Positions 17,438 to 25,978 of a stretch of 64,000 nucleotides of DNA are shown here, piece after piece. Source of the DNA: Arthrobacter sp. JZ12. GTDB lineage: Bacteria; Actinomycetota; Actinomycetes; Actinomycetales; Micrococcaceae. The DNA lies in the NCBI RefSeq assembly GCF_035189165.1, contig NZ_CP045246.1, forward strand, positions 310,001 through 374,000, read 5' to 3'. Made by a program: the position numbers and the translations under genes. Positions within the stretch are counted from its first letter, which is position 1, and the number at the start of each line of letters is the position of its first letter. Below the pieces are notes generated by a model that saw nothing but the letters and a program-made list of their open reading frames with translations, searched no databases and was not told where the DNA came from.

Positions 17438-18028
17438 ATGGCTGCTGACCTGCCCGAACTCCTGCTGCCCGGTGCATCGCAATGGCGGACGTGGCTTGAG
17501 GAGAACCACTCCGGTTCTCCGGGAGTCTGGCTTGTCCTCCACAAAAAGGGCGGCACGGTCACCACACTGACCTACGCCCAGGCCCTCGATGAAGCGCTGT
17601 GCTTCGGCTGGATCGACGGTCAGACCCGCAAGCGCGACGCCGAGAGCAGCTTCCAGCGTTTCACGCCCCGTGGACCGCGCAGCATCTGGTCATTGCGCAA
17701 CGTCGGGCACATTGCGCGTTTGGAGGAGGAGGGGAAGATGCACGACGCCGGACGGGCCGCCGTCGAGCTGGCGAAGGCTGACGGGCGGTGGGAGCGTGCC
17801 TATGCCGGGCCGGCCACCGCCGTCGTGCCGGATGATCTGGCCGCAGCGATTGCGGCGAATCCGGACGCCCAGGCGATGTTCGATGTCCTGACCTCCCAGA
17901 ACCGGTACGCGCTGCTCTTCCGGCTGAGCCAGCTCAAGACGGAGGTGGGCCGGAAAAAACGGATCGAGTCCTTCGTCGATATGCTGGCCCGGCACGAAAC
18001 TCCCTACCCGCAAAAGCGGAAGCCCTGA
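17438..18028 (+). CDS. YdeI/OmpD-associated family protein
   Basis: 196 residues from ATG 17438. SGSPGVWLVLHKKGGTVTTLTYAQALDEALCFGWIDGQTRKRDAES is the family hallmark, followed by QRFTPRGPRSIWSLRNVGHIARLEEEGKM. The second half (VPDDLAAAIAANPDAQAMFDVLTSQNRYALLFRLSQLKTEVGRKKRIESFVDMLARHE) is the helical C-terminal part. Members are small soluble proteins linked by annotation to bacteriocin protection, with no proven biochemical role. It is divergent from the NUDIX-like gene. Confidence 0.85.
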   Translation: MAADLPELLLPGASQWRTWLEENHSGSPGVWLVLHKKGGTVTTLTYAQALDEALCFGWIDGQTRKRDAESSFQRFTPRGPRSIWSLRNVGHIARLEEEGKMHDAGRAAVELAKADGRWERAYAGPATAVVPDDLAAAIAANPDAQAMFDVLTSQNRYALLFRLSQLKTEVGRKKRIESFVDMLARHETPYPQKRKP

Positions 18029-18110
18029 TTCTCAGGCCGAGGCTGCCGGCTCGGAGAGCCAACCTTGCGGCTGCTCAATCTCGACGATCAGAGGGGCCGG
18101 TAGGACACCA

Positions 18111-18150
18111 GCTATGAGGAGCTCGCGCGCATGCCAAAGCCCCTCATAGC
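18111..18150. terminator. Hairpin between convergent genes
   Basis: GCTATGAGG at 18111-18119 pairs with CCTCATAGC at 18142-18150 over a 22-nt loop, between the end of the YdeI-like gene and the end of the small minus-strand gene. It could stop transcripts from both sides. Confidence 0.45.
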
Positions 18151-18160
18151 GGTCACGGGG

Positions 18161-18397
18161 TCAGCCGCGGTCCGTGTAGCGGCCTTCGCGCTGGTTCTGC
18201 GGCACCCGGCCGAGCGAGACGTACCGGCCGCGGACGGCCTGGGCAGTGACGGTCCCGCTCTGTTCGGTCCTGACGTAGCTGCCGGCGGTCGAGGGGCGCT
18301 GTGAGCGGGTGGTGACATAGGTGCCGCCGGCAACATCAGCAGGGGAAGGGGTTGGGTGCAGACTGGATCCGTTGGGACGTGATGCGAGAAGCGTCAT
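18161..18397 (-). CDS. Small protein with four G-x-Y repeats
   Basis: 78 residues from ATG 18397, which follows AGGAGA with five bases between. Four units of similar form can be seen: GGTYVTTRSQ, AGSYVRTEQS, RGRYVSLGRV and EGRYTDRG, spaced by about 13-17 residues. The protein is polar, lacks a signal peptide and I do not recognise a family. The good ribosome-binding site and repeat structure argue that it is expressed. A role in binding a polymer or nucleic acid through the Tyr/Arg-rich units is only a guess. Confidence 0.6.
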   Translation of the reverse strand: MTLLASRPNGSSLHPTPSPADVAGGTYVTTRSQRPSTAGSYVRTEQSGTVTAQAVRGRYVSLGRVPQNQREGRYTDRG

Positions 18398-18706
18398 ATT
18401 TATCTCCTTGTTCATGCGTTCTCAGATGGGTTTTGGACAGCGCAAGCCCGCGCAGAGGTGGCCTCGGGATGCGTTGTTACGGCGACACTGCCGGAGGTGC
18501 GGCGACACTGCCGGAGGAGGCGTTGAGAGCCCTTCGGGACTGCACGCAGAGATCATCGAAGGTCGCGCTCGCTGACAGGATGGCGAAGCCGGAGTCATCG
18601 GACTGTATGAAGCAGTTTGGGGAGCCCCGGTGCTATGCCTCAACCCTAATTTCTTATTCTGAGTGATTCAAAATAACGAGCCGGTTTGTGGCGGATCTAA
18701 CGGTGT
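18398..18706. other. Gene-free stretch with a 20-bp direct repeat
   Basis: No convincing gene is visible. It holds the promoter region of the small protein and a tandem repeat at 18480-18519, then an AT-richer patch around 18640-18680 just before the TspO-like stop codon. Confidence 0.5.
18480..18519. repeat. 20-bp tandem duplication
   Basis: CGGCGACACTGCCGGAGGTG at 18480-18499 is followed directly by a copy differing in the last two bases (18500-18519). It is non-coding as far as I can judge. Confidence 0.7.
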
Positions 18707-19513
18707 TTACGGCGTCGCTGACTGATGCGTCACCGCCGGGCGGGACAAGCGTCGCACTCTCACCGCCGCCGTCGTCAGAACTACGACGGCGGCTGCAGCG
18801 CCTGCTGCGACAGCCGCCGTCGTCGATTCCGGCGCGCCCGCGGTGCGGCCAACAACAATCCATGCCAGGCCCCAGGCGATAGCAGCCGCGACCGCCAGCC
18901 TGCCGTTTCCGTGTAGCGCGAGCAGGCTGCCGACTACGGCGACCACTGCGAGGACGGCCACGGCCCAGAACCCGGCAGGCAGGCCGAAACCGGTGAACCC
19001 GGCGGCAACGAGGGCCGCGGTGATGTTTGCGCAGACTGCCACGCATACCCAGCCGAGGTAGAGGCCGAGCTTGCCGTCCGTGATCACGGCGTCGATTCGG
19101 GAGGAGGACTTCAGCGACGTGTATCGGAGGAAAAGCACGGCCAGCACTGCCAGCAACACCGCGATCACCGGGACGCTCCAGACGAGTAGATCCGCCTGAA
19201 TGGACAGGATCCAGGCCGCGTTGAGAAGCATCGACGCGGCCACCCACCAGCCGAGACGTCGCTGCCGGTGTGATGATTTCTGGGAGGGGAGCCATTGGAA
19301 GACGGTGTACGCGCCCAGGCCCGCGTAGATGATGCTCCAGATGCCGAAGGCAGGACCGGCCGGCGCCAACAGGGTGGCGTCAGAACTGAGTGCCCCACCA
19401 GCTGCTTCGGTTATGGGTGTGCCGCCGGCAGCGCCGGATCCGATTGCCGAGCCGATGATGCAGAGCAGAAAGGACAGGGTCACCCCGGACTGTCGGATGC
19501 GGTCTGCATTCAT
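18707..19513 (-). CDS. TspO/MBR-like membrane protein
   Basis: 268 residues from ATG 19513, preceded by GGAGGAG with good spacing. About seven hydrophobic segments. The region PAFGIWSIIYAGLGAYTVFQWLPSQKSSHRQRRLGWWVAASMLLNAAWI is the TspO (tryptophan-rich sensory protein) signature, and later segments (LGLYLGWVCVAVCANITAALVAAG) continue the pattern. TspO proteins bind porphyrins and are linked to tetrapyrrole and carotenoid control in some bacteria. This version is longer than the usual 160 residues, with extra C-terminal helices. A second, divergent TspO-like protein is encoded at 47540-48898. Confidence 0.75.
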   Translation of the reverse strand: MNADRIRQSGVTLSFLLCIIGSAIGSGAAGGTPITEAAGGALSSDATLLAPAGPAFGIWSIIYAGLGAYTVFQWLPSQKSSHRQRRLGWWVAASMLLNAAWILSIQADLLVWSVPVIAVLLAVLAVLFLRYTSLKSSSRIDAVITDGKLGLYLGWVCVAVCANITAALVAAGFTGFGLPAGFWAVAVLAVVAVVGSLLALHGNGRLAVAAAIAWGLAWIVVGRTAGAPESTTAAVAAGAAAAVVVLTTAAVRVRRLSRPAVTHQSATP

Positions 19514-19643
19514 AAGTGCTCCTCCCCTTGGATATCTCCACGATAGACACATCAAAGAGCCTAGGTAAACCTGATGTGGAAGGGGTTGCCGCGGAAGGAG
19601 CACCGGAGAATAGTGGGTGGGGTCCGTATGCGAGGAGGCGCTA

Positions 19644-20240
19644 ATGCCCGAATCAATCCAGCCCAACTCAGTTCAGCCCATCAATGTCCAGCCCATCGAC
19701 ACCGAGCCGCCCCTCGCCGGGCCGGAACCGGCGATGCTGCTCGGCTTCCTTGAGCGGCAGCGGGCGACCTTCGCGTGGAAGACAGCAGGACTGGACGAGG
19801 CAGGCCTGCGGGCGCGGCTGGCGCCGTCGTCTATGAGCATCGGCGGCATGTTGAAGCACCTCGCGCGCTTCGAGGACGACATGTCCACCGAGTGGCTGGA
19901 CGGCCAGGCGCAACTGCCGCCCTGGAACGAGGTGGACTGGGACGCGGACCGGGATTGGGACTGGCGCACTGCGGATGAGGATCAGCCGGATCAGCTGTAC
20001 CACCAGTGGCAGCACGCTGTTGTGCGTGCCCGCGGGCGGTTCGCCGAGGCGCTGCTGGAGGGCGGACTGGACCGGCAGGGCACGGCTCCCGGGCCGGAGG
20101 TCGAATTGCCGAGCCTGCGCTACATCCTGCTGAACATGATTGAGGAGTACGCACGCCACAACGGCCACGCCGATCTCATCCGCGAGTCGATCGACGGCCT
20201 GGTGGGCCAGGATCCGCCCGGGCAGGATCCGCCCGGCTAA
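19644..20240 (+). CDS. DinB family protein (DUF664-type)
   Basis: 198 residues from ATG 19644 with GAGGAGG upstream. After a repetitive start (QPNSVQPINVQPIDTEPP), the four-helix DinB/MST-like fold is visible: LGFLERQRATFAWKTAGLDEAGLRARLAPSSMSIGGMLKHLARFEDDMSTEWL and ILLNMIEEYARHNGHADLIRESIDG. His55-type and HxxH metal ligands (KHLARFE, ARHNGHADL) are present, as in mycothiol- or bacillithiol-dependent transferases. The exact reaction is unknown. The protein ends with a duplicated GQDPP caused by a 15-nt in-frame tandem repeat just before the stop. Confidence 0.85.
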   Translation: MPESIQPNSVQPINVQPIDTEPPLAGPEPAMLLGFLERQRATFAWKTAGLDEAGLRARLAPSSMSIGGMLKHLARFEDDMSTEWLDGQAQLPPWNEVDWDADRDWDWRTADEDQPDQLYHQWQHAVVRARGRFAEALLEGGLDRQGTAPGPEVELPSLRYILLNMIEEYARHNGHADLIRESIDGLVGQDPPGQDPPG

Positions 20241-20274
20241 AGGCAGGGGGTAGCCCTGCCAAGGGGCATGAGGA

Positions 20275-22370
20275 TCAGCGGCTGAGCCGACTACGGAACA
20301 GCAGCCACACGAAGTACGGGGCCCCGAGCAGCGCAGTCAGCAGACCGGCCGGCAGCTGGGCCGGAGCGATCGCGGTCCGTCCGATGAGGTCACCGGCGCA
20401 GACCAGCAGGGCCCCGAGCAGAATGGATGCTGGGATGGCCAACCGGTGCCGCGAGCCGACGAGCGCCCGTGCGGCATGCGGCGCCACCAGGCCAACGAAC
20501 CCGACCACACCGATCCCGGCCACGGCCGAACCCGTCAACAGGACCGCGCACACCAGCAGGATCAGCCGGGACCGCGGTACCGCTATGCCGAGCAGGCGCG
20601 GGGTGTCTTCGTCGAGCGAGAGCAGATCCTGAGTTCGGTGAAACGACCAGATCACCGGCACGGTCAGCAGCAGCGCCACCGTCATGGGGATTAGGTGCTC
20701 CATGGAGCGACCGTAGGTGGACCCCGACAGCCAGGTCAGCGCCTTCACCTCGTTCCACGGGTCGGTCAGGACGATGAGCAGGGTGATTGCCGCCATGGCC
20801 GCGGCGGAGACGCCGATTCCCACCAGGACAAACCGGTCAGTCTGCAGACCGCCCCGAAGAGCCAGGCCGAAAACGACGGCGGCAGTAACCGCCGCGCCGA
20901 TTCCCGCCGCTCCTGCGGTCATCCAGAACCCGGCCAGCGGGACGAAGGTGATGACAACAATCGCGCCGATTCCCGCACCTCCGGACACCCCGATGATCGA
21001 TGGTTCGGCGAGCGGGTTGCGGCTCACGGCCTGGATCGCGGTTCCGGCCAGCGCCAGCGACGCCCCTGCCAGCAGGGCCGCACCCACCCGCGGGAATCGG
21101 GCGTCCAGGACGCTGGAGACCACGGGGCCTGCCTGCCCGGAGAGCCAGTTCGCCACGTCGCCGAGGAGCAGCTTGGTGTCGCCAAGGAGGATTCCTGCGA
21201 TGGCCGCACCGACCAGCAGCACGGCCAGCACGCCGACAACAACGACGCCGGTGCCCGCCCGCACTGCGCGCAGCGAGGCGGACCGTGCCTCGCGGGTGGG
21301 ACCGGAGGTGCGCATGCGGTGGGCCAAAATCACCAGGAAGATCGCGCCGAAGATTGTGGTGACCACGCCGGTGGGAACCTCGACGGCTGACTGCGCACCA
21401 ACCATGGCTCGCAGCAGTACGTCGGCGCCGAGGACCAGGAAAATGCCCATCAGGGCTGAAGTGAGAATGAGGGCAACGTGCCGGTGCAGGCCCGGGATCT
21501 TCGCGGCCGCGAGCCGCACGATGGCCGGGGCTGCGAGCCCCACAAAACCGATCGGTCCGGAGATGGTGACGGCAGCAGCGGAGAGCAGCACGGCAAGCAC
21601 CAGTGCCAACAACTGGGTCTGGCGAACGTTGATGCCGAGCATGCGAGCCTGGTCGTCACCCAGGGTCAGCAGGTCGAGCGAGCGGGACTTCACCAGCAGT
21701 ACGGCCAGGACTAGACCGATCAGCGGGGCCAGCAGCACGATCTTGTCCATGCCGCTCTGGCCGAGCGACCCGGCGCCCCAGGCGAAGAGGCCGCGCGTTT
21801 CCTGCGAGAAAAGAATGAGAAGGGTCTGGGTAAGCGCGTTGAAGGCGAGCGCGATCGCCGATCCGGCCAGCACCAGGCGGACGCTTCCCGACTGTCCGGT
21901 ACCTGACAGGGCAAGCACAATGGCCGCGGCCGCGATGCCCCGAGGAAGGAGACCCCCACCGCGCCGAGCAGTGGAACCTGCAGTCCGACCGCTGCGACGG
22001 CCACAATGGCCAGGTGCGCGCCGGCGTTGACGGCAAGGGTGTCCGGGGAGGCCAGCGCGTTCCTCGAGACGGACTGCATCATGGCACCGGCCACGCCGAG
22101 CGCGACGCCGACCAGCACGCCGGCTACCAGGCGCGGCACCCGGCTCGCGCCGACAATGGCGGCGGTCTCGGCGTCGTCGTTGCCCAACAGCAGGCCAAGA
22201 ATGTCCGTGGCGTTGACCGTGGAGGTGCCCTGCGTGACGTGCACTAGGGCAAGGATTGCGGTTGCGGCGGCCAGCAGTAGGTCAAAGACCGCAAGCCGGA
22301 CACCCGGCCTCGCGTCAGCTGCCTGGTTTGCGGCGGAGCGGGCGCGAGGCAGGGTGTCCGGCGTCGTCAT
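20275..22370 (-). pseudogene. Fused FecCD-type siderophore ABC permease, single-base frameshift
   Basis: Two FecCD permease halves in one gene, like FhuB. The N-terminal part is read from ATG 22370 (MTTPDTLPRARS ... SVSRNALASPDTLAVNAGAHLAIVAVAAVG) to about residue 143, then the frame shifts and continues as LALSGTGQSGSVRLVLAGSAIALAFNALTQ to the end at 20275, including the second half (AGASLALAGTAIQAVSRNPLAEPSIIGVSGGAGIGAIV). The region is 2,096 nt; one extra base would give exactly 699 codons. The break lies near the C4 run 21938-21941, where a fifth C would restore VGVSFLGGIAAAAIVLALSG. It may be a real mutation, phase variation or a sequencing slip. It is the last gene of the iron operon, four bases after the binding-protein gene. 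Confidence 0.85.
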
Positions 22371-22374
22371 CGGT

Positions 22375-23376
22375 CTACTTCGTGGGTTCAGCAGCGGTAG
22401 CGGCTTCAACAGCCGCATCCACAATCTGCTCCATGGAGGTCGGTCCACCGAACATCCAGATGGAGTCCGGGAAGCGGTGCACATTGCCGGCCTCGACGAA
22501 GGGCAGCGACTTCCAGATGTCGTTGTCCTTCAGCTCGTCCTGGTAGGCGTCTCCGAAGGAGTCGTTGGTGAGGTACCAGAAGAGGGTGTCCTCGGGCAGG
22601 GCGGTGAGGCCTTCGACGTCGGTCTGGGCAAGGCCGTACACCGGATCACCCTCAAGCTCCCAAGCGTTCTCGAATCCCAGCCCGGTGAGTACGTCCGAGA
22701 CCAGCGAACCCTCGGCGAAGGGGCGGACGGACACGCTGCCGGCGTCCACGTAGGCGTCGGAGAAGGCTACCGGGGTCCCGGCGAGACCGGCCTCCTCGAT
22801 CGCGGCGCGTCCCTCTTCGAGCTTGGACTCGAAGTTCTCCCTGAGCTCGGCGGCCTTGTCCTCGGTGCCGGTGACCTTGGCGATCAGGTCGAGGTTCTCG
22901 AACATTTGCCCGATGTTGTCGGAGGAGTCCCCGCCCGGAACCACGATCACGGGGACCGTCTTCTCGATCTGCTCGATTGCGCCTTCGACGAGCTGGTCGG
23001 TTACCAGTACAACGTCCGGTTCGAGGGAGACCAGCGTGTCGATGCTCGGTTCACCGCGGACACCGATGTCGGTGACCGTCTCATCGAGCGGTGCCGAGCT
23101 GACCCAGGTGTTGTACCCCTCGATGTCTGCTGCACCTACGGGCATGACGCCCAGCGACACCACGTTCTCGACGACGTTCCACTCGGTGCCGGCAACGCGC
23201 TCCGCCGGCCCGTCGAGCACCACTTCCTTGCCCCGTCCATCGGTGACGGTGATGGACTCACCGGACGCGGCGGTGGTTTCCTCGCTGCTGCCGATGGCTT
23301 CTTCGGTGGTTCCGCAGGCGGACAACGCGAGCATGGAGACCGCCGCCAGGGCAGCAAGAATCTTGGACTGTTTCAT
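22375..23376 (-). CDS. Iron-siderophore ABC transporter substrate-binding lipoprotein
   Basis: 333 residues. A signal peptide with lipobox LALSAC (Cys21) indicates a membrane-anchored lipoprotein. The mature part has the type III (FecB/FhuD-like) two-domain pattern with RVAGTEWNVVENVVSLGVMPVGAADIEGYNTW, GVRGEPSIDTLVSLEPDVVLVTDQL, and a C-terminal SIWMFGGPTSMEQIVDAAVEA. It would capture a ferric siderophore outside the cell and deliver it to the permease encoded four bases downstream. The specific siderophore is unknown. Confidence 0.92.
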   Translation of the reverse strand: MKQSKILAALAAVSMLALSACGTTEEAIGSSEETTAASGESITVTDGRGKEVVLDGPAERVAGTEWNVVENVVSLGVMPVGAADIEGYNTWVSSAPLDETVTDIGVRGEPSIDTLVSLEPDVVLVTDQLVEGAIEQIEKTVPVIVVPGGDSSDNIGQMFENLDLIAKVTGTEDKAAELRENFESKLEEGRAAIEEAGLAGTPVAFSDAYVDAGSVSVRPFAEGSLVSDVLTGLGFENAWELEGDPVYGLAQTDVEGLTALPEDTLFWYLTNDSFGDAYQDELKDNDIWKSLPFVEAGNVHRFPDSIWMFGGPTSMEQIVDAAVEAATAAEPTK

Positions 23377-23431
23377 GGGTTTCTTTTCTGTGGTGCGGCG
23401 CGGACGGCGCCGGAGGGGAACGAACAAAGGG

Positions 23432-23475
23432 ACGGGAAAGCGAAGGACGGGAAAGCGAAGGGCGGGGAACGAAGG
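23432..23475. repeat. 15-nt tandem repeat abutting ATPase stop codon
   Basis: ACGGGAAAGCGAAGG occurs at 23432-23446 and 23447-23461, followed by the related 14-mer GCGGGGAACGAAGG at 23462-23475, directly next to the TGA stop of the ATPase gene (minus strand). It fills much of the spacer between the ATPase and binding-protein genes. Confidence 0.75.
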
Positions 23476-24330
23476 TCAGGAAGCCTGCAGTACCGGCTCG
23501 GATGCATGGCCGACGGCGTTGTGCCGCCCGATGGCGCGGGTGTGGACTGTTCCTCCGGTGACGGTGACATCCACACGGACGCCGTATGCGGACGACAGGT
23601 TCTCTGCGGTCATCACGTCGACGGGCGTGCCCTGGGCGCGGATGGCACCGCTTTCGAGGAGCACCACGTGGTCGGCTATCGCCGCCGCCTGGTCCAGATC
23701 GTGGAGGACGACGCCGACTGTCACCCCGTGGTGGGCTGCCAGGTCCCGCACAACGTCGAGGATCTCCACCTGGTAGCGCAGGTCCAGATAGGTGGTGGGC
23801 TCGTCGAGCAACAGGATTCCGGTGTCCTGTGCAAGGCAGCTCGCCAGCCATACCCGCTGCAGTTGCCCGCCCGAAAGCGCTGACACCGGGCGGTCGGACA
23901 GCTCGGCAGTGCGGGTCAGTTCCATGGCGTGGGCCACGATGGCGGCTCCACGTGCGTCGTTGCCGCTCCACCGGCTTCGGTGGGGGTGGCGTCCGAACTC
24001 GACGACCTCGCGGACCGTGATGCCCGCCGGTACCGGGCGGCTCTGGGCCAGGAGCGTAATCCTGCGGGCGAACTGCTTCGGCGAGAGGGCGGTGAGATCT
24101 TCACCGTCGCTCGTCGTGACGCTCCCCGCATCGGCTTGGTGCAGCCGTGCGATGGTGCGCAGAAGCGTGGACTTCCCACTTCCATTGGGCCCGATCAGGG
24201 CGGTGACCGTGCCCGGACGGAGAGCGAATGACACGTCATGCACGGTGCGCTGCCGGCCGTAGGAGATGCTCATCCCTGAAACATCAAGGCCATCCGACGC
24301 GGTTCCGGTCGTGGGGGCTGTAAGAGTCAC
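23476..24330 (-). CDS. Iron-siderophore ABC transporter ATP-binding protein
   Basis: 284 residues from GTG 24330. Walker A GPNGSGKST (about residue 48), Q-loop LLAQSRPVPAGITV, signature LSGGQLQRVWLA, Walker B ILLLDEPTTYLDL and H-loop HDLDQAA are all present, in the FecE/FepC arrangement. It energises uptake of ferric siderophores. It is the first gene of a minus-strand operon (ATPase, binding protein, permease), and a DtxR/IdeR-like box lies just upstream of its start, implying repression when iron is sufficient. Confidence 0.93.
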   Translation of the reverse strand: MTLTAPTTGTASDGLDVSGMSISYGRQRTVHDVSFALRPGTVTALIGPNGSGKSTLLRTIARLHQADAGSVTTSDGEDLTALSPKQFARRITLLAQSRPVPAGITVREVVEFGRHPHRSRWSGNDARGAAIVAHAMELTRTAELSDRPVSALSGGQLQRVWLASCLAQDTGILLLDEPTTYLDLRYQVEILDVVRDLAAHHGVTVGVVLHDLDQAAAIADHVVLLESGAIRAQGTPVDVMTAENLSSAYGVRVDVTVTGGTVHTRAIGRHNAVGHASEPVLQAS

Positions 24331-24335
24331 TCGAC

Positions 24336-24354
24336 TAAGGTAAGGCGATCCTTA
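24336..24354 (-). promoter_or_regulatory. DtxR/IdeR-type iron box over the promoter
   Basis: The 19-mer at 24336-24354 (plus strand TAAGGTAAGGCGATCCTTA) matches the consensus TTAGGTTAGGCTAACCTAA at 14 of 19 positions. On the minus strand a TTGTCA -35 element followed after 17 bases by TTACCT as a -10 element overlaps the box, so a bound repressor would block RNA polymerase. Confidence 0.7.
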
Positions 24355-24408
24355 GTGCGTTGACAAACATTACGTCAGAGAAGCGTTTCCTAATTGCTAC
24401 ATCCCCCG

Positions 24409-25272
24409 TCAGCGGACGGTGGCGTACCAGATGAGCAACATCGTGACGAAGAATCCGGTCACGTAGTTCAGCCACAGGAAGCGTTCCCAACCGCGGTGGG
24501 CGAGTTCGGCGTCGTCGTCGGTAACGGAAGCGAACGGAAGGATATTCACCACGTACGGCAGGGCCAGCAGGGAAGCCAGCGGACCCGGCCAGGGGGTGAG
24601 AAGCATCAGCCCGCCGCCGAAAAGATAGGCGGCAATCGCAAACCGCACCGTGCTGCGGGCACCGGTGACCGTGGCTACCGACGCAATGCCTCCGGCCCGG
24701 TCCGCTCCGACGTCCTGCACGGCACCGAATGCCTGGCTCGCTACACCCCAGAGGAAGAACGAACCCAGTAGCGCCCAGAGCCCGGGCGTGAATTCCGCCT
24801 GCGCCAGCACCAGCCCGTACACCGCCGGACTCACGAAGTGCGTGCTGGAGGTGACGGAATCCAGGAACGGCCGTTCCTTGAAGCGAAGCCCCGGAGCGCT
24901 GTAGGCCACCACCGCGAAGACGCTGATCGCGAGCACAAACCAGGACAGCGGCCCGCCCAGCAGGATCAGCGCGGCCAGAAAGGGGACGTTCGTGGCAACA
25001 GCCGCACGAAGGGTGGTGCGGTGCATCGTGCGGTCGAGCACAGCGCCCTCGACGCCACCCTTGCGCGGGTTGTGCAGGTCGGATTCGTAGTCGAAGACAT
25101 CGTTGATCCCGTACATCGCCAGGTTGTAGGGGATCAGGAAGTACACCGTGCCAATCACCCAGGCCAGATCGATCCCGCCCGACGCCAGCAGATACGAGGC
25201 GGCGAAAGGAAAAGCGGTGTTCACCCAGGACAGCGGGCGGCTCGAGATGAGGAGCGTCCTCAGCACCCTCAT
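24409..25272 (-). CDS. crtEb: Lycopene elongase (C50 carotenoid prenyltransferase)
   Basis: 287-residue UbiA-superfamily prenyltransferase that adds C5 units to lycopene. ISSRPLSWVNTAFPFAASYLL begins the first helix; the first aspartate-rich motif is NDVFDYESD, and a second, QDVGADRAGG, follows after several helices, as required for Mg-diphosphate binding. About eight hydrophobic segments. The ATG at 25272 overlaps the stop of crtYf (ATGA). Its place at the end of crtE-crtB-crtI-crtYe-crtYf matches the Corynebacterium decaprenoxanthin cluster, which supports crtEb rather than a quinone-pathway UbiA. Confidence 0.88.
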   Translation of the reverse strand: MRVLRTLLISSRPLSWVNTAFPFAASYLLASGGIDLAWVIGTVYFLIPYNLAMYGINDVFDYESDLHNPRKGGVEGAVLDRTMHRTTLRAAVATNVPFLAALILLGGPLSWFVLAISVFAVVAYSAPGLRFKERPFLDSVTSSTHFVSPAVYGLVLAQAEFTPGLWALLGSFFLWGVASQAFGAVQDVGADRAGGIASVATVTGARSTVRFAIAAYLFGGGLMLLTPWPGPLASLLALPYVVNILPFASVTDDDAELAHRGWERFLWLNYVTGFFVTMLLIWYATVR

Positions 25273-25592
25273 GGCCGGCGCTTTCGCGTGCGCTCGCCGA
25301 GCAGGATCCAGAGGGCGGGAAGCAGCAGGACCGCCGCCACCGGATACGCGAAGTCCTCCAGTGGAGCGAGCCCCACCGACAGACCCGAGATCAGCTCGGG
25401 CGCATACGTGAAGAGGCCCGCTGCAATCATCAGGTTGTCGAACACCGCGGTCAGTACCAGCACGACGACGGCGGCGGCCCCCGCAGCGGCCAGCGCTACC
25501 GCGCGCCGTCGTTCCTTCAATGCAAAGGCCGCGGCTCCGCCGACGGCGAGCGCCGGCAGCAGGAACACCGCGTTCAGGGCCCAGTACGTCAT
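25269..25592 (-). CDS. crtYf: C50 carotenoid cyclase subunit (lycopene cyclase domain)
   Basis: 107 residues with three hydrophobic helices, including ALAAAGAAAVVVLVLTAVFDNLMIAAGLFTYAPELISGLSVGLAPLEDFAYP. The FDN...APLEDF pattern is the lycopene cyclase domain seen in heterodimeric CrtYe/CrtYf enzymes. It is needed together with the product of the gene immediately upstream to cyclise the ends of the C50 chain. It overlaps both neighbours by four bases. The ring type formed (epsilon, beta or gamma) cannot be told from sequence by eye. Confidence 0.85.
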   Translation of the reverse strand: MTYWALNAVFLLPALAVGGAAAFALKERRRAVALAAAGAAAVVVLVLTAVFDNLMIAAGLFTYAPELISGLSVGLAPLEDFAYPVAAVLLLPALWILLGERTRKRRP

Positions 25593-25978
25593 GACCGCCC
25601 CTCCAGGTTGTTTTCCGTCGCGTCGGAGTGGTGCTGGTTGTGTTCCGTCGCGGAGCGCCGCCGCTGTACGTCCTCAACAACCCGCCGGGCCATCAGGAAC
25701 AGGTTCATCACGAGGTAGCAAAGGAAGGTCAGGAACACCACTTCCTCGAGCGGGAGTTCCGGCGCGAGCGTAATTCCAAGCATCAGGTCCGTCTGGCCGC
25801 GGTAAAAGACGCCGAGCCCAATGCCCGCCAGGTCCCAGGCAAGGAAGAACAGCACACCGGTGACCAGCACGGCAGCCGCCCGGCCGGCGTCGTGCCAGAA
25901 AAACAGCCGCAGCCGCGCATCCAGCAGCACCATGCAGCCAAGGGAAGCCAGCAGGAAGATCAGGTAGGCCGCACCCAT
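25589..25978 (-). CDS. crtYe: C50 carotenoid cyclase subunit (lycopene cyclase domain)
   Basis: 129 residues with three hydrophobic helices: AAYLIFLLASLGCMVLLDARLRLFFW, AVLVTGVLFFLAWDLAGIGLGVF and LPLEEVVFLTFLCYLVMNLFLMARR. The FLAWDLAG and ELPLEEVVF patterns are typical for the first half of the heterodimeric cyclase. A polar tail (SATEHNQHHSDATENN) follows. Its ATG shares one base with the TGA of crtI. Confidence 0.85.
   Translation of the reverse strand: MGAAYLIFLLASLGCMVLLDARLRLFFWHDAGRAAAVLVTGVLFFLAWDLAGIGLGVFYRGQTDLMLGITLAPELPLEEVVFLTFLCYLVMNLFLMARRVVEDVQRRRSATEHNQHHSDATENNLEGRS

Noticed and set aside
19559-19574. Second iron box CCTAGGTAAACCTGAT between TspO-like and DinB genes
   Set aside because: Only the inner AGGT..ACCT matches the DtxR/IdeR consensus; too weak and neither gene has a link to iron.
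22006-23883. 625-codon open frame on the plus strand opposite the iron operon
   Set aside because: It is the complement of two clear ABC-transporter genes; the translation is low-complexity and has no domain. GC-rich DNA often gives such shadow frames.
24409-25680. N-terminal extension of crtEb through crtYf
   Set aside because: ATG 25272 overlaps the crtYf stop and starts the UbiA fold; the extension is crtYf read in a wrong frame.
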